A DNA stretch of 38,408 bases, taken from Bacteroidota bacterium. Its GTDB lineage: Bacteria > Bacteroidota > Bacteroidia > Flavobacteriales > Weeksellaceae. The position numbers and the translations under genes were made by a program. The stretch is from contig JAEWOS010000024.1 in assembly GCA_023460855.1 (NCBI GenBank), positions 1 to 38,408 of the forward strand, read 5' to 3'. Below the pieces are notes generated by a model. The model had not been told where the DNA came from, made no database searches, and saw nothing but the letters and a program-made list of their open reading frames with translations. Shown here piece after piece: positions 7,009 to 14,353 of this stretch (position 1 is the stretch's first letter; the number at the start of each line of letters is the position of its first letter).

Positions 7009-9201
7009 ATGAAAAGATTATTATTACTGTGTACATTCCTGCTTAGCTTCGTGCAAATGCGTGCTGACGAAGGAATGTGGCTGCTGATGCTCGTAAAAAG
7101 GCTAAATGGTGTGGATCTGCAGAAAGAAGGGCTTCGGCTGACGCCCGAAGAAATCTATTCCGTAAACAATTCCTCGCTGAAAGATGCGGTGGTGAGTTTT
7201 GGAGGTTTCTGTACCGGAGAAATCGTTTCCGGCAAAGGTCTGATCTTCACCAATCACCATTGCGGTTATGATGCGATCGCTGCAGCGTCAACTCCGGAAA
7301 AGGATTTCCTGAAAAACGGTTTCTGGGCAATGAAACAGAAAGACGAGTTCAACTCCAAAGATCTGTATGTAAGATTTCTGGTTCGTATGGACGATGTTTC
7401 CCAAAGAATTAATTCAAAACTGAATAATTCCATGAGTGCGGAAGACCGCAAATCAGCCATTGATGCCGAAACCAGAGCAATTATTGCGGAAAATAACGAG
7501 AACGGTAAATATGTAGTAGAAGTAAAATCGTTTTTTAACGGAAATGAATTCTATTACTTTGTATATCAGGATTATAAAGATATCAGGCTCGTTGGAGCTC
7601 CGCCTTCTTCTCTGGGAAAATTCGGTGGTGATACCGACAACTGGGAATGGCCACGTCACACAGCAGATTTCGCTGTTTTCCGGGTGTATGCTGATGCAAA
7701 CGGAAATCCGGCAGAATACAATCCGACAAATGTTCCGCTGGTTCCAAAACATTATTTCCCAATTTCTATGAAAGGTGTAAAGCCGGGAGATTTTGCGATG
7801 ATTATGGGATATCCGGGAAGAACGAACCGTTATCTTACTTCGTACGGAATTGAACAGATGGTAACGAAAGATTATCCGGCCTGGGTTGAAGCTTCAAACC
7901 TTGCAATGAAAGTGATGAAGAAGCATATGGACCAGAACAATGCAGTTCGCCTGGATTATGCTTCCCAATATGCAAACGTTGCCAATTACTGGAAAAACAG
8001 GCAGGGAACAATCGACGCTGTCGATAAAAACTCCACCATTTCCAGCAAGCAGCGCGACGAAGAAACATTCAGAGTGTGGGCAGTTCAGCCGGGCAACGAT
8101 CAGTACAGCAATTTGCTGGAAAATATGAGGCTTTACTACAACCAGGTTTCCAACAGAAATGTGGAGCGTATGTACAATGCGCAACTGCAGATGAACGCCA
8201 AATACCTTACCATTCCTTTCCAGTTGGGAGGTTTGCTGAAAGCTTATTCCGATCAGGACATGGCCGGAAGAGTGCAGATGAAGCCGCGACTTGATGAAGC
8301 GGTAGATTCCTTCTATGCAGATTTCAATCCGGAACTGGAAGGCGAGATGCTGAATTCAATGGTGAATCTGTACCAGTCCAAAGTGAACCAGGACGTTGCA
8401 TCCAAAACATTGATGGCTCAGAACGCAACTTCCCTTTCAAATACGGCTTTCCGCTCCATATTCGCAAATAAAAAATCCGTAACCGACTGGATTCTGAGAC
8501 CGGACAAAGTGAAACTTGACGCAGATCCGCTGTACAGATTATCGATGGATTATGTGCAGGATCAGCAACTGATCTCGCAAAGATTCTCGAAAGTAGAAGC
8601 AAATTTTGCAAACAATAACAGGCTGTATATGGATGGATTGCGCAAAGCATTCCCGAACAAGACTTTCTATCCGGATGCAAACTTTACCATGCGACTTACT
8701 TTTGGTCAGGTAACTACTTTGCCACAGCGTGCAGACCGTAACTACGACGGCATTACCGAAAATTACTATACCGACATGGACGGAATGGTGAAAAAACTGA
8801 AAAAAGGCGATGAGGAATTCGATTTGCCACAGAGATTAATCGATCTGAACGCAACGAGAAATTACGGTGATTACGCAGATAAAGCAGGACATATGCCGGT
8901 AAATTTCCTAACCGATAACGATATTACAGGCGGTAACTCCGGTTCTCCAGTGATCGATGCAGACGGAAACCTGATCGGTATCGCATTCGACGGAAATTCT
9001 GAAGCGCTTTCCGGAGACATCGTGTTCGAGGAAGAATGGCAGAAAACCATCAACGTGGACATCCGTTATGTTCTGTGGGTGATTGATAAATATGCCGGAG
9101 CAACAAGACTGATTAACGAGCTTACGCTGATTAAAGAAGGAGATGTAACACCGAAACCGGGTGAACTGATGAAGAAAGAAACTGCAAAAGCAAGACGATA
9201 A
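7009..9201 (+). CDS. dpp7: S46 family serine dipeptidyl-peptidase, DPP7 type (copy 2)
   Basis: A 730-residue paralogue of the peptidase at 2281, nearly collinear with it from the signal peptide on (both open MKRL and reach MRADEGMWL). The triad residues are His84 (TNHHCGY), Asp220 (HTADFAVFR) and Ser644 (GGNSGSP). The specificity position again reads FDGN, with Gly662 eighteen residues after the serine, so this is also DPP7-like. It differs by a 20-residue basic tail (ending KKETAKARR) that copy 1 lacks. The middle helical domain (about 330-560) has diverged more than the ends, which suggests different peptide preferences. An AT-rich TAAATTTT at 6993-7000 may be its -7 box. A strong hairpin follows the gene. 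Confidence 0.93.
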   Translation: MKRLLLLCTFLLSFVQMRADEGMWLLMLVKRLNGVDLQKEGLRLTPEEIYSVNNSSLKDAVVSFGGFCTGEIVSGKGLIFTNHHCGYDAIAAASTPEKDFLKNGFWAMKQKDEFNSKDLYVRFLVRMDDVSQRINSKLNNSMSAEDRKSAIDAETRAIIAENNENGKYVVEVKSFFNGNEFYYFVYQDYKDIRLVGAPPSSLGKFGGDTDNWEWPRHTADFAVFRVYADANGNPAEYNPTNVPLVPKHYFPISMKGVKPGDFAMIMGYPGRTNRYLTSYGIEQMVTKDYPAWVEASNLAMKVMKKHMDQNNAVRLDYASQYANVANYWKNRQGTIDAVDKNSTISSKQRDEETFRVWAVQPGNDQYSNLLENMRLYYNQVSNRNVERMYNAQLQMNAKYLTIPFQLGGLLKAYSDQDMAGRVQMKPRLDEAVDSFYADFNPELEGEMLNSMVNLYQSKVNQDVASKTLMAQNATSLSNTAFRSIFANKKSVTDWILRPDKVKLDADPLYRLSMDYVQDQQLISQRFSKVEANFANNNRLYMDGLRKAFPNKTFYPDANFTMRLTFGQVTTLPQRADRNYDGITENYYTDMDGMVKKLKKGDEEFDLPQRLIDLNATRNYGDYADKAGHMPVNFLTDNDITGGNSGSPVIDADGNLIGIAFDGNSEALSGDIVFEEEWQKTINVDIRYVLWVIDKYAGATRLINELTLIKEGDVTPKPGELMKKETAKARR

Positions 9202-9221
9202 GCAGTAAGTAATATTAAAAG

Positions 9222-9252
9222 AAAACAGGAGCAATTTTGCTCCTGTTTTTTG
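9222..9252. terminator. Bidirectional terminator between S46 copy 2 and pabC
   Basis: A stem of about 11 bp (AACAGGAGCAA with TTGCTCCTGTT) with a two-base loop, T-rich on both strands. It serves the plus-strand peptidase and the minus-strand pab genes, which converge here. Confidence 0.85.
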
Positions 9253-9256
9253 TTTT

Positions 9257-9883
9257 TTAAAATTCCAGATATTCCGAATTTCCGGGTAGATTTTTGATGA
9301 GATTCAGATCGTAGACGAACATATCATCAAAATCGTTCATGGCGTTAATCAGCTGAAAATGTGAAAACTGCCGGATATTCTGAAGGTTGATGTCGGCTTC
9401 CTTAATTTTCTTTGTCTTGAGTAGATGCTGCCGCTGAACACCGTTCAATAGGTATGTTTTGGGCGTAAACCAGTCTTTTCCTTTTAGAAATAGCAGGTTG
9501 GTGTAAGAAGTATCCGTGATGTGGTTGTTCTTCACAATGATGATTTCCTTCGCCTTGCTTTTCGTTTTCAATTTTTCGATTTCGCGGCGGTCCTCAAACT
9601 TAAAAGGATAATCGAAACAGTTGTTTTCCACAAGTTCGAATGACTGAAACTCCGGAATTGCATAAGGAAGCATTTGTACGGTGTAATTGCGTTCCAGATC
9701 GTAGGTAAGGCGCATTTTATAAAGTCCGTCTTCATCATGATTGAGGTTCTGAAAGATTTTTTTCAGATCCAGCGAACCGTCTTTCCCGAAATGCTGGAAA
9801 GTGCCGTTCACTCGTTCCTGGTGATAGTCCAGCAGAAAAGCTTCCTGATCTTCGACCTTGATGCTTTCAATAAATCGGTACAT
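9257..9883 (-). CDS. pabC: Aminotransferase class IV, 4-amino-4-deoxychorismate lyase-like
   Basis: A 208-residue PLP enzyme of fold type IV, a compact version of the family. It would remove pyruvate from aminodeoxychorismate to give p-aminobenzoate for folate. Visible signs are Arg24 (HQERVNGTF), Lys95 in PFKFEDRR as the probable PLP-binding lysine, ITDTSYTNLLF (122-132), which matches the class IV cofactor-binding segment, and LLNGVQR (145-151). The upstream pabB gene overlaps it by 17 bases, so the two are translationally coupled, and this neighbour is the main reason for calling it PabC rather than a branched-chain or D-amino-acid aminotransferase. It is shorter than E. coli PabC (269 residues). 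Confidence 0.82.
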   Translation of the reverse strand: MYRFIESIKVEDQEAFLLDYHQERVNGTFQHFGKDGSLDLKKIFQNLNHDEDGLYKMRLTYDLERNYTVQMLPYAIPEFQSFELVENNCFDYPFKFEDRREIEKLKTKSKAKEIIIVKNNHITDTSYTNLLFLKGKDWFTPKTYLLNGVQRQHLLKTKKIKEADINLQNIRQFSHFQLINAMNDFDDMFVYDLNLIKNLPGNSEYLEF

Positions 9884-10844
9884 ATATTTTATTTTTCATT
9901 TCTTCGTATTCGTCTTCCAATTTGCTCATGTGCGTTATGCCGCCTCCGCTTTTAAAAAAATATTCTCCGTCTTCATTTTCGATGAAGCGGATCATCACGC
10001 AGCTGTCCAGGTTTTCGCCGTCGAACCAACCGCAGATTCCTGTGTAAAAGCCCCGGCCGTAACCTTCGCTTTCGAGGATTATTTCGAGCGTCTTTGGTTT
10101 TGGTGCGCCAAGAATTGATCCCGCAGGAAGCAGTTTTTTTATCAGGCTTCCGGTTTTTTTCTGAAATTCCGGTTTCACATCTCCTGAAATTTCTGAACTC
10201 ATCGCGTACAGGTTTTTTTGCCTTGTTCTGATGAGGTCAATTCGCTGAAATTCATCCACACGAACATTGTCTGCAACCATGCTCAGGTCATTCCTAAGCA
10301 AATCCACCACGGTGTAATGCTCAGCCTTTTCCTTCGCACTGTTTTTTAGTTCCTGTACAGCATTTTCAACAGCAGCATCAATCGTTCCTTTCATCGGATG
10401 CGTGTAAATTCTGCCGTTTTTTATTTCCACAAATGTTTCCGGAGAAAAACATACGAACTGATCGCGGTACAGCACTTTATATTTAGCTTCAGAAATATAG
10501 AAAATTTCTTCCAGACTCAGATTGGTTTCAATTTTCGTTTTTCGGGTGTAATTCGTAAGATATGAATTTCCAAGCTTGAGGTTTTTCTGTACTAAGTTGA
10601 AGCCGGTTTCATATTCCTGCAGTGTTTCCGGAAAAGCCTTCAGAATTAATTCTTGATCGGTCTTCGCATTTTTCCTGCTTTTGCTGAAATTTCTGAACTG
10701 CACCTGTATTCCGTTCTCAAGAATTTCATGCTCTTGAAATACGTTCACCTGCTCCGCCATAAAATCGATGATAAAAAGGAAAGGCGTTTCTTCAGCAGAA
10801 AGTCTGTCCATTTTGGCGAAATAGTCGTGGTTTATTGCTTGCAC
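9867..10844 (-). CDS. pabB: Aminodeoxychorismate synthase component I
   Basis: A 325-residue chorismate-binding enzyme. It aminates chorismate to aminodeoxychorismate, the first step of p-aminobenzoate synthesis. The C-terminal chorismate-binding domain shows PMKGT (150-154) with the Lys of the PabB-type PIKGT motif, KEKAEH...DLLRNDL (171-187), ILGAPKPKT (244-252) and SGGGI (299-303) with metal-binding Glu residues after it. The N-terminal part is short, as in other Bacteroidota PabB. No glutamine amidotransferase (pabA) lies nearby. The start is uncertain: GTG at 10844 is only four bases after a promoter-like TAATTTAG, so the message may be leaderless; the ATG at 10811 is the alternative. 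Confidence 0.9.
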   Translation of the reverse strand: MQAINHDYFAKMDRLSAEETPFLFIIDFMAEQVNVFQEHEILENGIQVQFRNFSKSRKNAKTDQELILKAFPETLQEYETGFNLVQKNLKLGNSYLTNYTRKTKIETNLSLEEIFYISEAKYKVLYRDQFVCFSPETFVEIKNGRIYTHPMKGTIDAAVENAVQELKNSAKEKAEHYTVVDLLRNDLSMVADNVRVDEFQRIDLIRTRQKNLYAMSSEISGDVKPEFQKKTGSLIKKLLPAGSILGAPKPKTLEIILESEGYGRGFYTGICGWFDGENLDSCVMIRFIENEDGEYFFKSGGGITHMSKLEDEYEEMKNKIYVPIY

Positions 10845-10848
10845 GGCG

Positions 10849-10856
10849 CTAAATTA
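10849..10856 (-). promoter_or_regulatory. -7 box of the pabB-pabC operon
   Basis: TAATTTAG on the minus strand (one base off TAnnTTTG) ends four bases before the GTG start of pabB. The same box, TAATTTAG, serves the DUF885 gene at 14329. No TTG is seen at -33. Confidence 0.4.
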
Positions 10857-10912
10857 ATCGTTTACAGCCACATTCACTATTGCATATCACCTTTCTTTCC
10901 GCTAAATTTAAA

Positions 10913-10920
10913 TACTTTTG
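10913..10920 (+). promoter_or_regulatory. -7 box upstream of the membrane protein at 10935
   Basis: TACTTTTG matches TAnnTTTG exactly, 14 bases before the ATG. No TTG lies at the usual distance (one is 30 bases upstream). Confidence 0.5.
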
Positions 10921-10934
10921 CCCAAAATTTATAA

Positions 10935-11675
10935 ATGGATTTGCAATCACCGTCCCCAACAGGACTGGATATACTGCTGAAAAAAGCGTTCGGATACTGG
11001 AGTAAAACCCTGTTTTATCAGCTCATTTTCAGCGTTACTTACTTTTCGGTTTTTTTCATCGTATGGTTTGGCGTTGCGCAACGGTACGGACTTCTCGATG
11101 ATTTCATGGCAATTTTTGGAAGACAGGGAGCAAGTATTGCGGAAGTACAGGCGGAATTTCAGAAGATCGTAAAAATGCCTGAATATTACAATCTTTCGCT
11201 CGCAACGGTTTTCGTCATGTCGTTTCTGTTTCCGCTGAATATGGGTTTTTTTCAGATTTACAGAAAAATTGACCTTAATGAAAAGTTCGGGTTTGATGAT
11301 TTGTTTTCAGGATACAACGGCCTGAATTTTTTCAAATTTTCGAGCTACTTTCTGTTCTGGATTTTTGTGTATCAGTACACGATGATTACTGTGGTACTGG
11401 GCGTTGCGTGGGTTTTTGTCACGATGTTCGTGGCGCCGCTGATGTTTTTTATGAATCAGCGAATATTCGAGGCAATCAGCCTTAATTTCAAAGCATTAAA
11501 ACTGTATCCTTTAGAAATTGCGGTTTGTGTGCTTGTAGCAATTCTGTTCCGGTATTCAGGAATGCTGATTTTTTTCTTTGGAATTCTCTTCACATTTCCA
11601 TTCTGGAATGCGATGATTTATACTTTATACAGTAAAATTTTTGCTGAAAAAGAACCTGAAAAAAGTAAGGGCTAA
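10935..11675 (+). CDS. Multi-pass membrane protein, function unknown
   Basis: A 246-residue inner-membrane protein that I cannot place by motif. Hydrophobic spans are seen at about 24-46, 79-100, 127-165 (long enough for two helices) and 190-229 (again two), so five or six spans in all. The N-terminus (MDLQSPSPTGLDILLKKAFG) is short and probably cytoplasmic, and the tail is basic (EKEPEKSKG). A hydrophilic stretch at 47-78 faces one side of the membrane. It is divergent from pabB and converges with the tonB-like gene, with only 13 bases between them. Proteins of this look are common single genes in Flavobacteriia and carry no proven role. No sign of transfer or truncation. Confidence 0.8.
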   Translation: MDLQSPSPTGLDILLKKAFGYWSKTLFYQLIFSVTYFSVFFIVWFGVAQRYGLLDDFMAIFGRQGASIAEVQAEFQKIVKMPEYYNLSLATVFVMSFLFPLNMGFFQIYRKIDLNEKFGFDDLFSGYNGLNFFKFSSYFLFWIFVYQYTMITVVLGVAWVFVTMFVAPLMFFMNQRIFEAISLNFKALKLYPLEIAVCVLVAILFRYSGMLIFFFGILFTFPFWNAMIYTLYSKIFAEKEPEKSKG

Positions 11676-11688
11676 ATATTAGCTGTGT

Positions 11689-12525
11689 TTAGAAATCGAT
11701 ACGGTAAGTTCCAGTAGAGCTGGTATTTGCTCGTTCTGCTTTCACATAGCGTTTCACCCAGGCAACAGTCGTAGAAACTGCGCAGGGATCAGCAATTCCC
11801 CCTGATCTTGAAGCTGAAGTTACGTTTCCGGATTTATCTACCACGTAAAAAACATGAATGGTTCCGCTTGCGGAGCAACTGTGCGAAGGCTGCGAGCCGC
11901 CGCGTCCCATTGTTCCGGGAATAAACCCGATCAGCTTACGGTCCACACCGATTTTGCTGTCGCCGTTTCCGTCTCCGCCTAAAGGATCTCCTGCATTTCC
12001 TGTAGTTCCGTTCGTTCCCTGGGAGCCTGGTTTGCTGCCGCGCCCTCTTATTAAATTTCCTACCGCTGCCGTTCCCTGTCCGTCTCCGCTTGCTTTTTGA
12101 TTGCTGTTGGTAGATTTAACAGAAGAACTGGTCCTGGATTTCGCATTGGTTTTGGAAGTGGTTTTTGGCGTCACTGCTTTTTTTTCAGTTTTCTGCGCTG
12201 AAACCCTGGTGTTGCTTCCGGTAATGATTCTTTCGCGCACTTCCGGAGTCTGTGGTTGCGGTTCTGAAAAAGGGTTGGGATTTTCTACAGTGGTGTTTGA
12301 AGCAAGGCTTCCTTCCGTATTCGCCGGTTCTTCGGTATTGCTGCCGTTTCTGTTGTCGCCAAAATTAATGAGCATGGTGGTAATCTGTTCTTCCACCGGA
12401 ATAATTCTCGTAAACTTATATAAATAAAGCGCAAGCAACAACAGCAGCCCGATAACGCCTGTAATAATGGCGCTTCTTCTGCGGTCTTTCTTTTCGTTTT
12501 CTTTATGTATATACGTATATTCCAT
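11689..12525 (-). CDS. TonB-like energy transducer with Ser/Gly/Asn-rich linker
   Basis: A 278-residue protein with TonB/TolA layout: a basic cytoplasmic N-terminus ending KKDRRR, one membrane span (about 18-38), a long low-complexity periplasmic linker and a small C-terminal domain (about 215-278) that looks like TonB-C or the related AgmX/PglI domain (GTIHVFYVVDKSGNVTSA). The linker is rich in Ser, Thr, Gly, Asn and Lys rather than the Pro/Lys/Glu of classic TonB. The exbD and exbB genes lie directly upstream, only 6 and 22 bases apart, so the three should form one proton-driven complex. Two Cys residues (SHSCSAS and ADPCAV) in the C-terminal domain could form a disulphide. A role in TonB-dependent transport is likely; a Tol-like or motility role is possible. 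Confidence 0.82.
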   Translation of the reverse strand: MEYTYIHKENEKKDRRRSAIITGVIGLLLLLALYLYKFTRIIPVEEQITTMLINFGDNRNGSNTEEPANTEGSLASNTTVENPNPFSEPQPQTPEVRERIITGSNTRVSAQKTEKKAVTPKTTSKTNAKSRTSSSVKSTNSNQKASGDGQGTAAVGNLIRGRGSKPGSQGTNGTTGNAGDPLGGDGNGDSKIGVDRKLIGFIPGTMGRGGSQPSHSCSASGTIHVFYVVDKSGNVTSASRSGGIADPCAVSTTVAWVKRYVKAERANTSSTGTYRIDF

Positions 12526-12531
12526 TCCGTT

Positions 12532-12930
12532 CTACTCTTCTTCTACGGTTGCAATCGCCAGGTTATATTTGTGTGTTTCAGCAATTCCCATCACGTAAAC
12601 TACATCTTTATGCAGGGTATTCTGGTCTGCCCGGATTGTAAATGCCGGATTCTGTTCATCCTTCAGCGCATTCACCAGATAACTTTCGAGCTGCTCACGC
12701 TGAATTTCCTCATCATTAACAAAATACCTGCCGTCTTTATCTATAGTAACAGTGGTAGGATCCTGAAGATTAGGATCTCCTGAAACAGCCTGAGGTAATT
12801 TCACTTCAATAGCACTTTGGCTTATGGCGGAGCTGGTAATCATGAAGAAGATGAGCAGAAGGAAAATAATATCTGTCATCGAAGCCATGCTGAATTCGGC
12901 ACTTACTCTGTTACGTCGTTTCAGTTCCAT
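12532..12930 (-). CDS. exbD: ExbD/TolR family biopolymer transport protein
   Basis: A 132-residue protein with a short basic cytoplasmic N-terminus (MELKRRNRV), one membrane helix (about 15-37) and a periplasmic domain. The helix contains MTDIIFLLLIFFM, whose Asp19 is the protonatable residue that carries the proton current in ExbD/TolR. The periplasmic part ends with the usual helix-strand pattern (ENTLHKDVV-type sequence, then a final strand near NLAIATVEEE). It lies 6 bases upstream of the TonB-like gene and 22 bases downstream of exbB. It works in the inner membrane as a dimer within an ExbB pentamer. Confidence 0.93.
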   Translation of the reverse strand: MELKRRNRVSAEFSMASMTDIIFLLLIFFMITSSAISQSAIEVKLPQAVSGDPNLQDPTTVTIDKDGRYFVNDEEIQREQLESYLVNALKDEQNPAFTIRADQNTLHKDVVYVMGIAETHKYNLAIATVEEE

Positions 12931-12952
12931 AAATTACTTTTTATTCCGGCTC

Positions 12953-13648
12953 TTAAATCGGTTTGTTTAAGGTGTCCAGAAATTCATTTACATGCGTCTG
13001 GATTTTTAAAACCAGGCGGTCAACATTGGTTACCAAGATATTATAAAAGAAATACGCCGGTATTCCGACGAAAAGTCCTGCAGCAGTGGTTGCCATCGCC
13101 GTATAAATTCCGGATGCGAGAAGTTTTGGTGAAACGGCACCGGTTACATTTGAGATCTCAAAAAATGCCATAATCATTCCGATTACCGTACCCAGAAATC
13201 CCAGCATTGGTGCAGCTCCTGAAGCAGAGGCCAGAATATTCAGGTTTTTTTCCAGTTTGGAAACTTCCAGTTGCCCCTGATTCTGCATTGCGTTTGAAAT
13301 ATCGGAAATAGGGCGTCCGACTCTTGCAAGGCCTTTTTCAATCATTCGGGCTTCAGGTGAATCAATGGTTCTGCAGTAATCCATCGCAGACTGAATTTTA
13401 CCCTGATGCACAAAATCCTTGATATTGTCCAGAAAATTCGGGGTTTCTTTTGCTGCCCTTTTAATAAAAAAGTAGCGCTCCAGAAAAATGTACAGCGCCA
13501 AAAGACCCAGCAGGAAAATCAGTACCATAATCACATTTCCTATAAGTCCGCCGCTTGTAAGTATTTCCCAAAGAGAAAATACCTGTTCCTCCTGTTGAAG
13601 CTGGATGGTTCCGGTAGTTTGCTGTACCGTCTGAATGCTGTCCTGCAT
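12953..13648 (-). CDS. exbB: ExbB/TolQ/MotA family proton channel protein
   Basis: A 231-residue protein with three membrane spans: one near 32-52 and two in the C-terminal half (about 130-155 and 178-203). The family core is clear: GAAPMLGFLGTVIGMIMAF in the second span and an Ala/Thr-rich third span (AMATTAAGLFVGIPAYFFYN). The glutamine-rich N-terminus (VQQTTGTIQLQQEEQ) is periplasmic and of a kind common in Bacteroidota. It is the first gene of the exbB-exbD-tonB-like operon. The 74 bases upstream hold no clear promoter. The assignment is sound; the choice between ExbB and TolQ rests on the TonB-like partner. Confidence 0.93.
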   Translation of the reverse strand: MQDSIQTVQQTTGTIQLQQEEQVFSLWEILTSGGLIGNVIMVLIFLLGLLALYIFLERYFFIKRAAKETPNFLDNIKDFVHQGKIQSAMDYCRTIDSPEARMIEKGLARVGRPISDISNAMQNQGQLEVSKLEKNLNILASASGAAPMLGFLGTVIGMIMAFFEISNVTGAVSPKLLASGIYTAMATTAAGLFVGIPAYFFYNILVTNVDRLVLKIQTHVNEFLDTLNKPI

Positions 13649-13722
13649 GTAATTTTGATTTATTCATTAACGCAAAAAGCCCATCAATATTATGGTTCTG
13701 CGTGTTTAATATTTAATAGGAA

Positions 13723-14184
13723 TTATTCGTCGTCCACTTCAATTTTATCCTGCTTGAAGTGACATTTGAGTTTGAAGGGAATCTGCTCATCCGAACCGGT
13801 GTAGAAATCGTCTATTTCGCCTTTCCAGAGTAGTTCCAGCTCGCCTTCAGCGTTTTTTCCGAAAGAAAGTTCATTGCCGTACAGATACGCCTCTTCATCG
13901 TCGAAAAGGTCAACTTCGGTATATGTTTCATCATCACGGTCATCAACCAGTAAGGTTTTACCTTTCAGTTCACCGTCTTCGAGCGGAAAATCATCAATTT
14001 TAAAAGACAGTTGCGGAAATCTGTACTGAAGCGAATCATCATCTACATGATCCAGCGTGTCACAGGTAATAATTTCAACCTCCAGAAGATGCTGCTGATT
14101 GCTGTACACTGCTTTGCAATAGCTGCTTTTAATGTGGTATTTCAGTGTTTCTTCAGGATGGTAAATTTTTAAAATCCCTTTCAT
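13723..14184 (-). CDS. Small acidic cytoplasmic protein, function unknown
   Basis: A 153-residue protein without signal peptide or membrane span. It is strongly acidic (runs such as DHVDDDS, DDRDDE and FDDEEA) and ends KIEVDDE. Predicted strands alternate with acidic turns (LKIYHPEETLKYHIKS, LLEVEIITCD, LSFKIDDFPL, KLKCHFKQDKI), which suggests a compact beta-rich domain. I do not recognise a family. It lies 74 bases upstream of exbB on the same strand and has its own strong promoter (14235-14263), so exbB could be transcribed partly from here. No link in function can be claimed. Confidence 0.75.
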   Translation of the reverse strand: MKGILKIYHPEETLKYHIKSSYCKAVYSNQQHLLEVEIITCDTLDHVDDDSLQYRFPQLSFKIDDFPLEDGELKGKTLLVDDRDDETYTEVDLFDDEEAYLYGNELSFGKNAEGELELLWKGEIDDFYTGSDEQIPFKLKCHFKQDKIEVDDE

Positions 14185-14234
14185 TATACTTAGAGAAATT
14201 GCTGCAGAATTGTGTTTTCTGCTTATTATTTTAA

Positions 14235-14263
14235 CAAAGATAAAAAATCCGTCCTGACTTCAA
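14235..14263 (-). promoter_or_regulatory. Promoter of the acidic protein gene (13723-14184)
   Basis: TTG (14263-14261), an 18-base spacer and a perfect TATCTTTG (14242-14235) on the minus strand. The leader would be about 45 bases. It is divergent from the DUF885 promoter 45 bases away. Confidence 0.65.
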
Positions 14264-14307
14264 AAAAAAGGAGAAATTATTAACCTAAATGCAAAATAAA
14301 TGGGCGG

Positions 14308-14336
14308 TTGGCGTTGTCAATAATTGATTAATTTAG
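14308..14336 (+). promoter_or_regulatory. Promoter of the DUF885 gene
   Basis: TTG (14308-14310), an 18-base spacer and TAATTTAG (14329-14336), one base off consensus. It overlaps the in-frame ATG at 14324, which excludes that codon as a start and supports the ATG at 14354. Confidence 0.6.
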
Positions 14337-14353
14337 CGTCTCAAAAGATAAAA

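Noticed and set aside
11671..11683. Palindrome GCTAA-ATA-TTAGC between converging genes
   Set aside because: Only five base pairs, contains the stop codon and has no T-run; too weak for a terminator call.
14324..14353. Earlier start for the DUF885 gene
   Set aside because: The codon lies inside the promoter (TTG 14308, TAATTTAG 14329-14336); the lipoprotein signal peptide begins at 14354.
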